Shown piece after piece: positions 35,029 to 43,618 of a DNA stretch of 64,000 nucleotides. The notes beneath the pieces are model-generated. The model did not search any database. It was given only the letters and a program-made list of their open reading frames with translations, and was not told the DNA's origin. Numbering within the stretch: the first letter of the stretch is position 1; every line of letters starts with the position of its first letter. The translations under genes were made by a program, and so were the position numbers. Source of the DNA: Capnocytophaga canimorsus (lineage in GTDB: Bacteria > Bacteroidota > Bacteroidia > Flavobacteriales > Flavobacteriaceae); contig NZ_CP022382.1 in the NCBI RefSeq assembly GCF_002302565.1, positions 1,249,001 through 1,313,000 on the forward strand, given 5' to 3'.

Positions 35029-35040
35029 CTACAAATGTAG
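35029..35040 (-). promoter_or_regulatory. BlaI-type operator overlapping a promoter -7 element
   Basis: CTACA-AA-TGTAG contains the TACA-N2-TGTA core of BlaI/MecI operators. The minus strand of the same bases reads TACATTTG (35039-35032), a perfect TAnnTTTG -7 element, so a bound repressor would sit directly on the promoter. No TTG lies at the usual distance. A second half-site-like TCTACAAG occurs at 35008-35015. Confidence 0.7.
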
Positions 35041-35124
35041 AAACAAATTTTAAATAGAAAAAATTTTTCTCCAACTTTTTTTCAAAATATTTTTCATTGT
35101 AATAGAAAATTTACTTGTAAGTAG

Positions 35125-35152
35125 TTGATTTTATGTAAGTATTGTAGTTTTG
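35125..35152 (+). promoter_or_regulatory. promoter upstream of tadA
   Basis: TTG at 35125-35127 and TAGTTTTG at 35145-35152 (17-base spacing). A second -7-like element, TACTTTTG, lies at 35237-35244, nearer the tadA start. Between them is a pyrimidine-rich leader with CTTTTTGCTTTAT repeated twice. Confidence 0.6.
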
Positions 35153-35267
35153 GTTATTTCTTGTTATTTTCTCTTTTTGCTTTATTCTTTTACTTTTTGC
35201 TTTATCCCCCACTCTTTATCATATTAAAAAAAATAGTACTTTTGGCAATAAATAAACTGATTGTGTT

Positions 35268-35711
35268 ATGAATACATTTTTCACAGATGAATATTTTATG
35301 AAAAAAGCCCTAGAAGAAGCTCAAAAGGCTTTGGAGGAAGATGAAATTCCAGTAGGAGCAATCATTACCACAAACAATCAAATCATCGCCAAAGGGTATA
35401 ATCTTACCCAAAAACTCAATGATGTTACCGCTCACGCTGAAATACAAGCCATAACAGCAGCATCAGGATATTTAGGAGGTAAATATTTGAAAAATTGCAC
35501 TTTATACGTAACTCTTGAACCTTGTATTATGTGTGCTGGTGCCCTATTTTGGAGCCAAATATCGCGTGTGGTTTTTGCCGCTGACGACCCCAAACGTGGC
35601 TTTAGAACCGTAGGCAATTTGCTTCACCCCAAAACAGAAATTCAAAGTGGCGTATTGCAACACGAGGCAACACAACTTCTACACCAATTCTTTAATAAAA
35701 AAAGAAAGTAA
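35268..35711 (+). CDS. tadA: tRNA-specific adenosine deaminase
   Basis: A 147-residue cytidine/adenosine deaminase-fold zinc enzyme that converts A34 of tRNA-Arg(ACG) to inosine. The catalytic H-A-E is at residues 56-58 and the zinc cysteines are in PCIMC (Cys86, Cys89). DDPKRGFRTVGNLLHP and the C-terminal helical tail fit TadA. Its substrate tRNA is encoded at 9986-10059 in this window. The outer-membrane protein gene starts 11 bp downstream, a likely cotranscript. Confidence 0.93.
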   Translation: MNTFFTDEYFMKKALEEAQKALEEDEIPVGAIITTNNQIIAKGYNLTQKLNDVTAHAEIQAITAASGYLGGKYLKNCTLYVTLEPCIMCAGALFWSQISRVVFAADDPKRGFRTVGNLLHPKTEIQSGVLQHEATQLLHQFFNKKRK

Positions 35712-35721
35712 CCTTTTGAAT

Positions 35722-37575
35722 ATGAAAGTTCAACAACTATTTTGGATATTTTTATTCCTCTTAAGCACAAGCACTTACGCTCAGCAAGAGGAAAAAGACT
35801 CTTTGCCAAAAATAGAAGTTGATTCCAACAGGATTAAAAAAAACATTGAGTTCTACAAAGGAATTCAAGATTACTCCAAAAGAAGTAAACTGATGCGAAT
35901 GCTACACCAGATAACTTTTGAACGCATTCGCCCTGCGGATAAATCTGACCCTAAAAAACAAGTAGAACAACGTGAGTTTGCACAATATCAAGGAAAAATC
36001 ATTCGAAATATTGAAATTTATCCTTTAGACCCTTTCGGATTTGACGAAAAAGACCTAAATAAAAAACCCTCCCGAAATATTGACCGCTGGGGTAATGCCT
36101 TACACGGACGAACCAAAAAGTTTACCATCAAAGGGCAGTTACTCATCAAAGAAAATATGCCTCTGGACTCGGTATTACTCAAAGAATCGGAACGTATTTT
36201 GCGAAGTCGCAGATATATACGCCGTGCTTTGATTACTCCCATAGCTCTGGAACAGACTTCCGATTCTGTGGATATTCAAGTGGCGGTACTTGACAACTGG
36301 AGTATTTATGTTGATGCAGACGGTTCGCAAACACAAGGTAAAGTTCGGGTTCGTGAGCGCAACTTTCTTGGGCTTGGGCACGAGGCTACAGGTATTTATC
36401 GTCAACGATTTGACAATTGGCAGAAGAACGCATTCGCCTTAGGGTATCGAGCTGATAATCTATATAATAGCCAAATAAACGCCATTATTGAATATGATTT
36501 TAATTTCGATAATCAATACCACAAGCAATGGGTAATTGAGCGTCCGTTTTTTTCTCCGTATGCGCGTTGGTCAGGCAGCATTGGGCTGTACAAAAACAGA
36601 TGGCGCGATGAAGTTCCTATCAATGACAGCATACATCGTCCAATGTTAAAAACTACAAAATTCGACGCTTATGCAAGTTATGCGTTTCCCATTTTCAAAA
36701 AGCGAAAAGATAGAACCAATCTCATTTTTTCAACAAGATATAAACTTTTGAATTATCACGAACGCCCCAAAGATTATATTTATGCCGATTTATATTATTC
36801 CAATGAAAGACTCTTTTTGGCAGAAGTCTTGCTCAATCGGGTGGACTATAAACAAGACCGATACATCTTCAGGCACGGCGACACAGAAGATGTTAGTACA
36901 GGGAAAAGTTTTGCTTTAACTTCTGGAATACTCCATAAAAATCAGGTAAATTACCCTTATTTGGGGGCAAGTTTCATTTGGGCGAATTACACGAATAGGG
37001 GATATTTTGGAGTTAAAACGGAAGCAGGTAGTCTGTTTTTGGTTGACCGAACCCAACAAACCGTTTTAAGAGGAGAGGTTACTCATTTTTCGAACCTTTT
37101 CCGTATGGGAGATTGGCATTTTAGGCAGTTTTTAAAAACGCATCTTACGGTGGGCTTTAATCGCAGGGGATTTGTAAAGGATCGTATCACCCTCAATGAT
37201 GAGCACGGCATATCGGGCTTTCGAAGTAATTTTGTTTATGGCACTCGTCGTTGGGTGATTTCCTCACAAACACAGTCGTATTCGCCTTTTGAGTGGATTG
37301 GTTTTCGTTTCAGCCCTTTTTTGGTGGGTGACATTGGGTTTATAGGCTCAGAGCACGAGCCTTGGTTTAAAAACCAAGTGTACTCAAAAATTGGCATTGG
37401 GTTTTATGTAACGAATGATTACCTAATGTTCGGTGATTTTCAAGTATCATTTTGCTATTTTCCGAGGATTCCCGGAAGCGGTGATCATATTTATAACTTT
37501 ACCAGTGTGCGTAATTATGATTTTGAGCTTCAAGATTTAGAAAAACGCATACCTCACATTATTGAGTTTAAGTAA
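35722..37575 (+). CDS. putative outer-membrane beta-barrel protein with POTRA-like region
   Basis: A 617-residue exported protein with a signal peptide ending at STYAQQ (residues 1-20). A charged N-terminal region (to about 90) is followed by a POTRA-like segment (GKIIRNIEIYPLDPFGFD, then LLKESERILRSRRYIRRALITPI) and a long C-terminal half rich in alternating aromatic strands (for example YEASYAFP-type DAYASYAFPIFKKR, YLGASFIWANYTNRGYFGV, FQVSFCYFPRIPG). This is the layout of Omp85/BamA-like outer-membrane proteins, but it is too short for a five-POTRA BamA. The frame opens at 35647 inside tadA; the ATG at 35722 gives the signal peptide. Substrate and role unknown. Confidence 0.72.
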   Translation: MKVQQLFWIFLFLLSTSTYAQQEEKDSLPKIEVDSNRIKKNIEFYKGIQDYSKRSKLMRMLHQITFERIRPADKSDPKKQVEQREFAQYQGKIIRNIEIYPLDPFGFDEKDLNKKPSRNIDRWGNALHGRTKKFTIKGQLLIKENMPLDSVLLKESERILRSRRYIRRALITPIALEQTSDSVDIQVAVLDNWSIYVDADGSQTQGKVRVRERNFLGLGHEATGIYRQRFDNWQKNAFALGYRADNLYNSQINAIIEYDFNFDNQYHKQWVIERPFFSPYARWSGSIGLYKNRWRDEVPINDSIHRPMLKTTKFDAYASYAFPIFKKRKDRTNLIFSTRYKLLNYHERPKDYIYADLYYSNERLFLAEVLLNRVDYKQDRYIFRHGDTEDVSTGKSFALTSGILHKNQVNYPYLGASFIWANYTNRGYFGVKTEAGSLFLVDRTQQTVLRGEVTHFSNLFRMGDWHFRQFLKTHLTVGFNRRGFVKDRITLNDEHGISGFRSNFVYGTRRWVISSQTQSYSPFEWIGFRFSPFLVGDIGFIGSEHEPWFKNQVYSKIGIGFYVTNDYLMFGDFQVSFCYFPRIPGSGDHIYNFTSVRNYDFELQDLEKRIPHIIEFK

Positions 37576-37697
37576 TTTTCTATGAATGATTTATTGAAAA
37601 ACAGGTCAAATCTTGCTGCTTTTTTACGAGGTGCTTTGGGCAGAAGATAGGTTTTGTGACAACAAAAAACATTAAGCATTTAGACGCCATTTAATTG

Positions 37698-37882
37698 AAT
37701 TCACACTTATGAATTGACTCCTCAAAAAGATACTTAAACCATTCACAGCAGTGAATGGATCACTTTTGAAGAAATGGAGTAATTCACACCCGTGAATTAG
37801 GAGTATTGGGTAGAACTTTATAAATTCATAGCTGTGAATTTATAAAATAAAGAGAATTTTAATCAATTCACATTAGTGAATA
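37698..37882. repeat. array of five palindromes at 41-42 bp intervals
   Basis: Five 18-bp dyads start at 37698, 37740, 37781, 37823 and 37865. They share an AATTCAC-N4-GTGAATT plan: AATTCACACTTATGAATT, CATTCACAGCAGTGAATG, AATTCACACCCGTGAATT, AATTCATAGCTGTGAATT and AATTCACATTAGTGAATA. The starts are 42, 41, 42 and 42 bp apart, close to four helical turns. The 23-24 bp between dyads are unrelated to each other. The array fills the 324-bp gap between two convergent genes (ends at 37575 and 37900), so it is not a promoter region. The fourth copy extends to a longer palindrome reaching TATAAATTCA/TGAATTTATA. Confidence 0.85.
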
Positions 37883-37899
37883 AAAGTAAATATGGTTCA

Positions 37900-38628
37900 T
37901 TACTTCTGATAAGATATCAAATCTTGAAGTATCAGGTTTCGGATGTGATTTTTTAGAGCATTTTTATCTTCCAATGATAACCCTTTGGTAGATTCAAAAG
38001 CGTGAATATGTACACGTAACCTTCCGGGAGCCCCTGCTGTGAGTCGCCACGGAAAACGCTTTTTATTATCAAGAAACGTCATCGGAATAATAGAGATTTG
38101 ATGCTCAATGGCCAATCGGAAAGCCCCGTCTTTAAATTGGTCTAAAATCACGAATTCCTCAGGGATTCCCCCCTCGGGAAAAATACAGATACTCAAGCCC
38201 AATTCCAATCGTTTCTTAGCGTGGTCATACACTTGTTTTCTACTTTTTGCATCAGAACGATCCACCAAAATAGCCACTCTTTTGTAAAAATAACCAAAAA
38301 CAGGAAGCTTTGAGAGCTCTTTTTTTCCTACAAAAACAAAAGGTTGAGTACTACAATACATCATAAGCATAATGTCAATCATACTTACGTGATTGGCAAC
38401 CAGCATATAACTTTGTCCGCTTTTGAAAGGCATTTCCTGCTGTATTTTGGGGAATAATCCCATTCCCCAAAGTATGGGTTTTGCCCAAAAATTACGTACA
38501 ACCCAGTAAAATTTCCCATACCAAAGAGGATTACTTATCAAAATCAGCAAAAAAGGAATCAAAAACACAATGAGCAATCCTGTGAGTAAATAAAACCAAA
38601 TTCGCCAAGCCAATATCAAAATTCGCAT
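37900..38628 (-). CDS. plsC: 1-acyl-sn-glycerol-3-phosphate acyltransferase
   Basis: A 242-residue PlsC-family acyltransferase that adds the second acyl chain to lysophosphatidic acid at the inner membrane. Two hydrophobic segments lie at residues 6-33 and 42-60. The H-x4-D catalytic motif is NHVSMID (His80, Asp85), and the acyl-acceptor FPEGG motif is near residue 150 (CIFPEGGIPEEF). Length is normal. It lies 137 bp downstream of ccoG but behind a terminator, so it is probably a separate unit, with a TAnnTTTG-like element (TAAATTTG, minus strand 38661-38654) just upstream. Confidence 0.88.
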   Translation of the reverse strand: MRILILAWRIWFYLLTGLLIVFLIPFLLILISNPLWYGKFYWVVRNFWAKPILWGMGLFPKIQQEMPFKSGQSYMLVANHVSMIDIMLMMYCSTQPFVFVGKKELSKLPVFGYFYKRVAILVDRSDAKSRKQVYDHAKKRLELGLSICIFPEGGIPEEFVILDQFKDGAFRLAIEHQISIIPMTFLDNKKRFPWRLTAGAPGRLRVHIHAFESTKGLSLEDKNALKNHIRNLILQDLISYQK

Positions 38629-38698
38629 TATTAACTATGTTTTTAATAGAGGACAAATTTATTAAATCAGTAGAAAAAAGAGCGAAAAAAACATAAAA

Positions 38699-38726
38699 AA
38701 GGGACTGAACTTGCACTCAATCCCTT
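38699..38726 (-). terminator. terminator of the cbb3 operon
   Basis: AAGGGACTGA (38699-38708) pairs with TCAATCCCTT (38717-38726) with one wobble, followed on the minus strand by a T-run (38700-38695). It lies 39 bp past ccoG. Confidence 0.75.
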
Positions 38727-38764
38727 CTCTCTTAAATAAAATGAAAACAAAAACTAAAAGTACT

Positions 38765-40189
38765 TTATCTGAATATTCGAGGACCTAAGAAAGTAGTTTT
38801 AGTACTTTCTATTTTTTTACCATTGCTATACACCTCTATTTCAAAAACAGTGGTGTCATCTTTAAGTAAAAAGTCTTTGGTTTTGATAAATAGCGTTCCT
38901 TCTGCCATACCCTGCTTAGGAATGAAAATGGTTTCTTTGGAAACCAAAACAACATCTGCTGCTATGGGTGAAACGACCTTAAAGGAAACATTTTCAAAAT
39001 CTTTAGTGGTTTTATTGATGATTTTATACGTATAGACATTACTAATAACATCATCTGGCTCGTGTTGGTACAGTTGCCCAGGTAAGCGCAAAACAGTAGC
39101 TTGTAATTCCGAACGTAAAAAGAGCATCCCTATAAGCACAATTATCAATGCCGATAAAACAGCTGTGTATCCTTTCATTCGTAAATTAAACTTAAAGGGA
39201 GCTTTTTTAGCGATGTTTTCTTCACTAGCGTATCGGATAAGCCCTTTAGGATAGCCTACTTTTTCCATTACTTCATCACAAGCATCAATACAAGCCGTAC
39301 AGTTTACACATTCCAATTGTGTTCCGTTACGGATATCTATTCCAGTAGGGCAAACGTGAACGCATTGCATACAGTCAATACAATCTCCATAACCTAAGGC
39401 TTGTCGGTCTTCATTTTTACGAAATTTCTTACGTCCGTTTTCACCCTCGCCACGTTTGTAATCGTAAGCTACTACGATGGATTGGTTATCCAAAAGTACC
39501 CCTTGCAATCGTCCGTAAGGACAAGCAATGATACAGGCCTGTTCACGAAACCAGCTAAACACGAAGTAGAAAATACCTGTAAAAATAAGCAATGCAACGA
39601 AAGTACTCAAATGTGCCAAAGGTCCATCGGCAATGAGTTTTAGTAGCTCATCACTTCCGATAAGGTATGCCAAAAAGATGTTGGAAATGGCAAAAGAAAT
39701 GATAAAAAAGATACTCCATTTGAGCAGTCGTTTTCTGATTTTTTCTCCATTCCAAGGTTGTTTATCCAATCGCATCTGTGCCCCACGATCGCCATCAATC
39801 CAATATTCAATACGGCGAAAAACCATCTCCATAAATATGGTTTGAGGGCAAATCCAGCCACAGAAAATCCTTCCGAAAGCCACCGTAAAGAGCGTAACAA
39901 AAACCACCCCAATAATCATCGAGATTACAAAAAGATAAAAATCTTGGGGCCAGAAAGGCAGTCCAAAAATATTAAATCGACGCTCCAAAACATTGAACAT
40001 CAGAAATTGATTCCCTTCAATTTTAATAAAAGGAGCCGTAAAAAGGAATAAGAGTAAAAAATAACTTACGTACTTACGATAGTTGTAAAACTTCCCAGAA
40101 GGTTTTTTGGGATAAACCCAAGCCCGTTTTCCTTCCTCACTAATTGTACCAATGGAGTCACGAAAGACTTCTTTATTCTGTTCAGCCAT
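38765..40189 (-). CDS. ccoG: cytochrome c oxidase accessory protein CcoG
   Basis: A 474-residue membrane iron-sulfur protein needed for cbb3 oxidase assembly, involved in copper handling (reduction of copper for CcoN). Helices are seen near residues 40-56, 86-108, 155-178, 190-212 and 342-362. Two [4Fe-4S] motifs, CIDCMQCVHVCP and CVNCTACIDACDEVM, lie near residues 272-310, and an FRE-Q-ACIIACPYGRLQ block precedes them. The C-terminal beta domain (residues 365-474) is the immunoglobulin-like FixG domain. It is the last gene of the leftward cbb3 operon, 133 bp after ccoP with a long inverted repeat in that gap. Confidence 0.95.
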   Translation of the reverse strand: MAEQNKEVFRDSIGTISEEGKRAWVYPKKPSGKFYNYRKYVSYFLLLFLFTAPFIKIEGNQFLMFNVLERRFNIFGLPFWPQDFYLFVISMIIGVVFVTLFTVAFGRIFCGWICPQTIFMEMVFRRIEYWIDGDRGAQMRLDKQPWNGEKIRKRLLKWSIFFIISFAISNIFLAYLIGSDELLKLIADGPLAHLSTFVALLIFTGIFYFVFSWFREQACIIACPYGRLQGVLLDNQSIVVAYDYKRGEGENGRKKFRKNEDRQALGYGDCIDCMQCVHVCPTGIDIRNGTQLECVNCTACIDACDEVMEKVGYPKGLIRYASEENIAKKAPFKFNLRMKGYTAVLSALIIVLIGMLFLRSELQATVLRLPGQLYQHEPDDVISNVYTYKIINKTTKDFENVSFKVVSPIAADVVLVSKETIFIPKQGMAEGTLFIKTKDFLLKDDTTVFEIEVYSNGKKIESTKTTFLGPRIFR

Positions 40190-40224
40190 AGGTGTGTTTG
40201 TTGTCAGTTAGTTTAAGTAAGCAA

Positions 40225-40296
40225 AGGTTGCTTTAAGTTTTTCAGCATATCTTCTTTTTGATAGAGAAGTTAAGGAAAAGCCACTTAAAGCAACCT
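40225..40296 (-). repeat. long inverted repeat between ccoP and ccoG
   Basis: AGGTTGCTTTAAGT (40225-40238) and ACTTAAAGCAACCT (40283-40296) are perfect 14-bp inverted copies with a 44-bp loop. The left arm also overlaps a second palindrome, AAGCAA-AGG-TTGCTT. Within the operon mRNA this could form a stable stem that controls relative expression or processing. It has no T-run, so it is not a simple terminator. Confidence 0.7.
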
Positions 40297-40322
40297 AAAC
40301 AAAATATTTTAAAAAAGGTTTT

Positions 40323-41222
40323 TTATAGAGAAACTTCTTGCTCTTGTGTGTCTTGGCTTGTTGTTTGCTCTACCCATAAGTCTCCTTCGGGTTCTTTAGG
40401 GTTTGCTGGAGTTTTTCCTCGTAATGATTTAATGTAACTTGCCACTTGTGCAATTTCTCTGGGTTTCAAGGTTGATTTCCAAGGCACCATACCTTTTCCT
40501 TCACGTCCTCCTTCAGAAATAGTAGTAAAAATTTCTTTTATACCACCTCCTAAAATCCAGTAATCATCGGTAAGATTAGGCCCAATACCTCCTCCACCAT
40601 CTGCCATATGACAAGCCACGCAATTGGTTTCAAAGGCAACTTTCCCTGCGGAAATATCAGCAGCATCGGTAAGAAGTTCTACGTTATCTGCATTTAATAA
40701 ATCGGGGGCGTTTCTTTTGTATTCTTCAATTTGAAGTTGCGCCTCGGCCACGGCTTTTTCGTATTCTGTTTTTTGATTGTCAGCACCCAAGATGTGGTAA
40801 CGCACCATATAAATTCCTGCAAAAATAATAGTTAGGTAAAACATATACACCCACCAAGGCGGTAAAGTATTATCCAACTCTTTAATTCCGTCATAATCGT
40901 GGTCAAGAATGATTTCGCTTTCTTTCTCAATAGGTTTTTGATCAAGCATTTTGGCATAGAACCGTCGGTACCAAGCATTTTTAGCCGCTTCTTTGTGTTT
41001 TTGGCGTTGTTCCTCAGTCATAATGGCTTCGGCAAGGGTTTTTAAAGACCCTAACATAATCTCAACAATTATCAGAACAATGGTAAGAAAAACCAAAAAA
41101 ACAGGAATTTCAGGATAAGTTATAATAGCGGGTTTCTCCCAACTTCCCAAGAAAAACTCAGCAACTAATGCTGCGAGGGCAACTATGGAAGTTACTCGTA
41201 AAAATGATGTAAAATTTCTCAT
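40323..41222 (-). CDS. ccoP: cbb3-type cytochrome oxidase subunit CcoP
   Basis: A 299-residue subunit III of cbb3 oxidase. Two N-terminal helices (about residues 11-27 and 40-60), a third near 130-146, then a cytochrome c domain with one heme motif, CVACH (near residue 202), and the axial methionine region in GMVPWKSTLKPREIAQ. Proteobacterial CcoP has two CxxCH motifs; only one is present here. Its start overlaps the ccoQ stop by 4 bp (ATGA), so translation is coupled. It transfers electrons towards the CcoO heme. Confidence 0.92.
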   Translation of the reverse strand: MRNFTSFLRVTSIVALAALVAEFFLGSWEKPAIITYPEIPVFLVFLTIVLIIVEIMLGSLKTLAEAIMTEEQRQKHKEAAKNAWYRRFYAKMLDQKPIEKESEIILDHDYDGIKELDNTLPPWWVYMFYLTIIFAGIYMVRYHILGADNQKTEYEKAVAEAQLQIEEYKRNAPDLLNADNVELLTDAADISAGKVAFETNCVACHMADGGGGIGPNLTDDYWILGGGIKEIFTTISEGGREGKGMVPWKSTLKPREIAQVASYIKSLRGKTPANPKEPEGDLWVEQTTSQDTQEQEVSL

Positions 41223-41413
41223 GATAAAGTGTCGTTATTTTCGTTGTCATTGTCAAAAGGGATGCTGTCCAGTTCTTTAATAGTTTCTTTTTTGTAGCCT
41301 ATTACCCACCAAAAAAGTCCCACAAAAAAAAGGAAGAAAATCAATAGGGATATGATGGGAAAGATTTCTATCCCATCAATACTTGCCATATGATCTTTAA
41401 CAAATTTCAGCAT
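41219..41413 (-). CDS. ccoQ: CcoQ/FixQ-like small subunit
   Basis: A 64-residue protein with one hydrophobic helix (about residues 19-39) and a short acidic C-terminus (ELDSIPFDNDNEN), matching the FixQ/CcoQ position and size. It sits between ccoNO (3 bp gap) and ccoP (4 bp overlap). CcoQ stabilises the oxidase. The assignment rests on size, topology and position, not on a sequence motif. Confidence 0.8.
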   Translation of the reverse strand: MLKFVKDHMASIDGIEIFPIISLLIFFLFFVGLFWWVIGYKKETIKELDSIPFDNDNENNDTLS

Positions 41414-41416
41414 AGT

Positions 41417-43603
41417 TTATTCCGCGTTAGCCGTTTTTACTTTAATATCAGTACCCAAACGCTGTAGATAGGCAATAAGCGCTACAATCTCACGGTCTTT
41501 CATTGCAACAAACTCTCTGCCTTCAGCCAAAGCTGCTTTTTTAGATTTCTCGTATGATTCCACAAATTTAGGATCGCTGTACAGATTCTTCTCAATCTGA
41601 GCGGCCTGCGCTTCCATAGTAGTGTGAGCATTTTCAATATCCTCATCAGTATAAGGAACCCCTAATTTTACCAAAGTGCGCATTTTCGCTTGAATATCAC
41701 TTCTGTCGTGTTTGTTGCTAATGAGCCAAGGATAAGCAGGCATAATACTTTTTGCCGAAGTACTCTCGGGCTTAAGCATATGGTTAAAGTGCCAGTTATC
41801 AGAATACTTGCCACCAACACGTAACAAATCAGGACCCGTACGTTTACTTCCCCACAAGAATGGACGGTCATAAACATATTCGCCTCCTTTTGAATATTCG
41901 CCATAACGTTCCACTTCACTTCTAAACGGGCGAATCATTTGTGAGTGACAACCCACACAACCCTCACGGATATACAAATCACGTCCTTCCAATTCCAAAG
42001 GCGTATATGGCTTTACGGTGCTAATGGTAGGAATGTTTTCCTTAACGAAAATAGTAGGAATAATCTGTACAAGTCCTCCAATAAGGATAGCTACAGTAGC
42101 CCAAATGGTCATCTGTACTGGGCGTCTTTCCAGCCAAGTGTGATAACCTTCGCCTTTCAAACGATGTTTAGAAATAGGTGCTAGTGCAGGGGCTTCTGCC
42201 AATTCATCTTTTAAGCTGTTGGCTCTTCCTAGAGTTACAACAACGTTATAAACTCCAACCAAAACACCAAACAGATATAGGCTTCCTCCTATAGCACGCA
42301 TCCAATACATTGGCATAATGTTGGTTACCGTCTCTAAGAAGTTTCCATAAACAAGTGTTCCGTCAGGGTTAAATTGCTTCCACATAGAGGCCTGCGTAAA
42401 TCCAGCTACGTATAAAGGCAAAGCATAAAGCACGATACCCAAAGTACCTATCCAGAAGTGGAAGTTTGCCAATTTGATAGAGTAAAGGTTTGTTTTCCAC
42501 ATTTTGGGCACCAAGTAGTAAATCATACCAAAAGCTAAGAAACCGTTCCAAGCCAAAGCCCCCACGTGTACGTGTGCAATAATCCAATCGGTAAAGTGAG
42601 CTACGGCATTGATATTCTTGAGCGAAAGCATAGGTCCTTCAAAGGTAGCCATACCATATCCAGTAATAGCAACCACCATAAATTTCAACACAGGATTTTC
42701 GCGAACTTTATCCCAAGCGCCTCTAAGAGTAAGCAATCCGTTAATCATACCTCCCCAAGAAGGAGCGATAAGCATTACCGAAAAGACAACCCCTAAGTTT
42801 TGCGCCCAATCAGGTAGTGCACTATACAATAAGTGGTGAGGACCTGCCCAAATGTAGATAAAAATCAAACTCCAAAAGTGAATGATTGACAATCGGTACG
42901 AATACACGGGACGATTCGCTGCCTTCGGAACGAAGTAATACATCAACCCTAAGAAAGGTGTGGTCAAGAAGAAAGCTACCGCATTATGCCCGTACCACCA
43001 TTGTACCAAAGCATCTTGTACCCCTGCATAAACCGAATAGCTCTTTAGTGCTGTAACAGGAAGCTCTAAGTTATTAAAAATATGCAAAACAGCTACAGTA
43101 ACAAAAGTTGCTAAGTAGAACCAAATCGCCACATAAATGTGTCGTTGTCTTCTCTTTAGTATGGTTCCAATCATATTTACCCCAAAGGCTACCCAAACCA
43201 AAGCAATGGCAATGTCAATAGGCCATTCCAATTCGGCATATTCTTTAGAAGAGGTGTACCCCAAAGGCAAGGTGATGGCTGCTGCAACGATGATTAACTG
43301 CCAACCCCAAAAGTTAAAGTTACTCAAAAAATCGCTAAACATACGCGCTTTGAGCAACCGTTGTAACGAGTAGTAAACCCCCGCAAAGATAGCATTCCCC
43401 ACAAAAGCGAAAATTACCGCATTGGTGTGCAACGGACGGATTCGCCCAAAGCTTAAGAAAGAAATATCTTGCGTTAGTCCTGGGAAAATGAAAAGGAAGG
43501 CCAAAATAAGCCCTACCAACATCCCTACAACTCCCCACAAGAGCGTTGCGAAAAGAAACTTACTCACAATTTTGTTGTCGTAATAAAATTGCTGTTTTTC
43601 CAT
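41417..43603 (-). CDS. ccoNO: fused cbb3 oxidase subunits CcoN and CcoO
   Basis: A 728-residue fusion of the catalytic CcoN and the cytochrome CcoO, the usual Bacteroidota arrangement. Residues 1-460 are the twelve-helix heme-copper core: RPLHTNAVIFAFVGNAIF with a heme ligand histidine, QWWYGHNAVAFFLT with the copper-ligand histidine, WAGPHHLL with the adjacent copper ligands, and WIIAHVHVGALAWNG with the heme histidines. After a linker with a helix (about 505-520), residues 535-728 are CcoO, with the heme-binding CVGCHSQMIRPFRSE and a methionine ligand in the SIMPAYPW region. It reduces oxygen with high affinity, coupled to proton pumping, under low oxygen. Confidence 0.96.
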   Translation of the reverse strand: MEKQQFYYDNKIVSKFLFATLLWGVVGMLVGLILAFLFIFPGLTQDISFLSFGRIRPLHTNAVIFAFVGNAIFAGVYYSLQRLLKARMFSDFLSNFNFWGWQLIIVAAAITLPLGYTSSKEYAELEWPIDIAIALVWVAFGVNMIGTILKRRQRHIYVAIWFYLATFVTVAVLHIFNNLELPVTALKSYSVYAGVQDALVQWWYGHNAVAFFLTTPFLGLMYYFVPKAANRPVYSYRLSIIHFWSLIFIYIWAGPHHLLYSALPDWAQNLGVVFSVMLIAPSWGGMINGLLTLRGAWDKVRENPVLKFMVVAITGYGMATFEGPMLSLKNINAVAHFTDWIIAHVHVGALAWNGFLAFGMIYYLVPKMWKTNLYSIKLANFHFWIGTLGIVLYALPLYVAGFTQASMWKQFNPDGTLVYGNFLETVTNIMPMYWMRAIGGSLYLFGVLVGVYNVVVTLGRANSLKDELAEAPALAPISKHRLKGEGYHTWLERRPVQMTIWATVAILIGGLVQIIPTIFVKENIPTISTVKPYTPLELEGRDLYIREGCVGCHSQMIRPFRSEVERYGEYSKGGEYVYDRPFLWGSKRTGPDLLRVGGKYSDNWHFNHMLKPESTSAKSIMPAYPWLISNKHDRSDIQAKMRTLVKLGVPYTDEDIENAHTTMEAQAAQIEKNLYSDPKFVESYEKSKKAALAEGREFVAMKDREIVALIAYLQRLGTDIKVKTANAE

Positions 43604-43618
43604 TATGTTAGTTGTTTA

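Noticed and set aside
37698-37882. The five-palindrome array as a CRISPR
   Set aside because: The repeats are 18 bp, too short and variable, the spacers are only 23-24 bp, and no cas genes or leader are present in the window.
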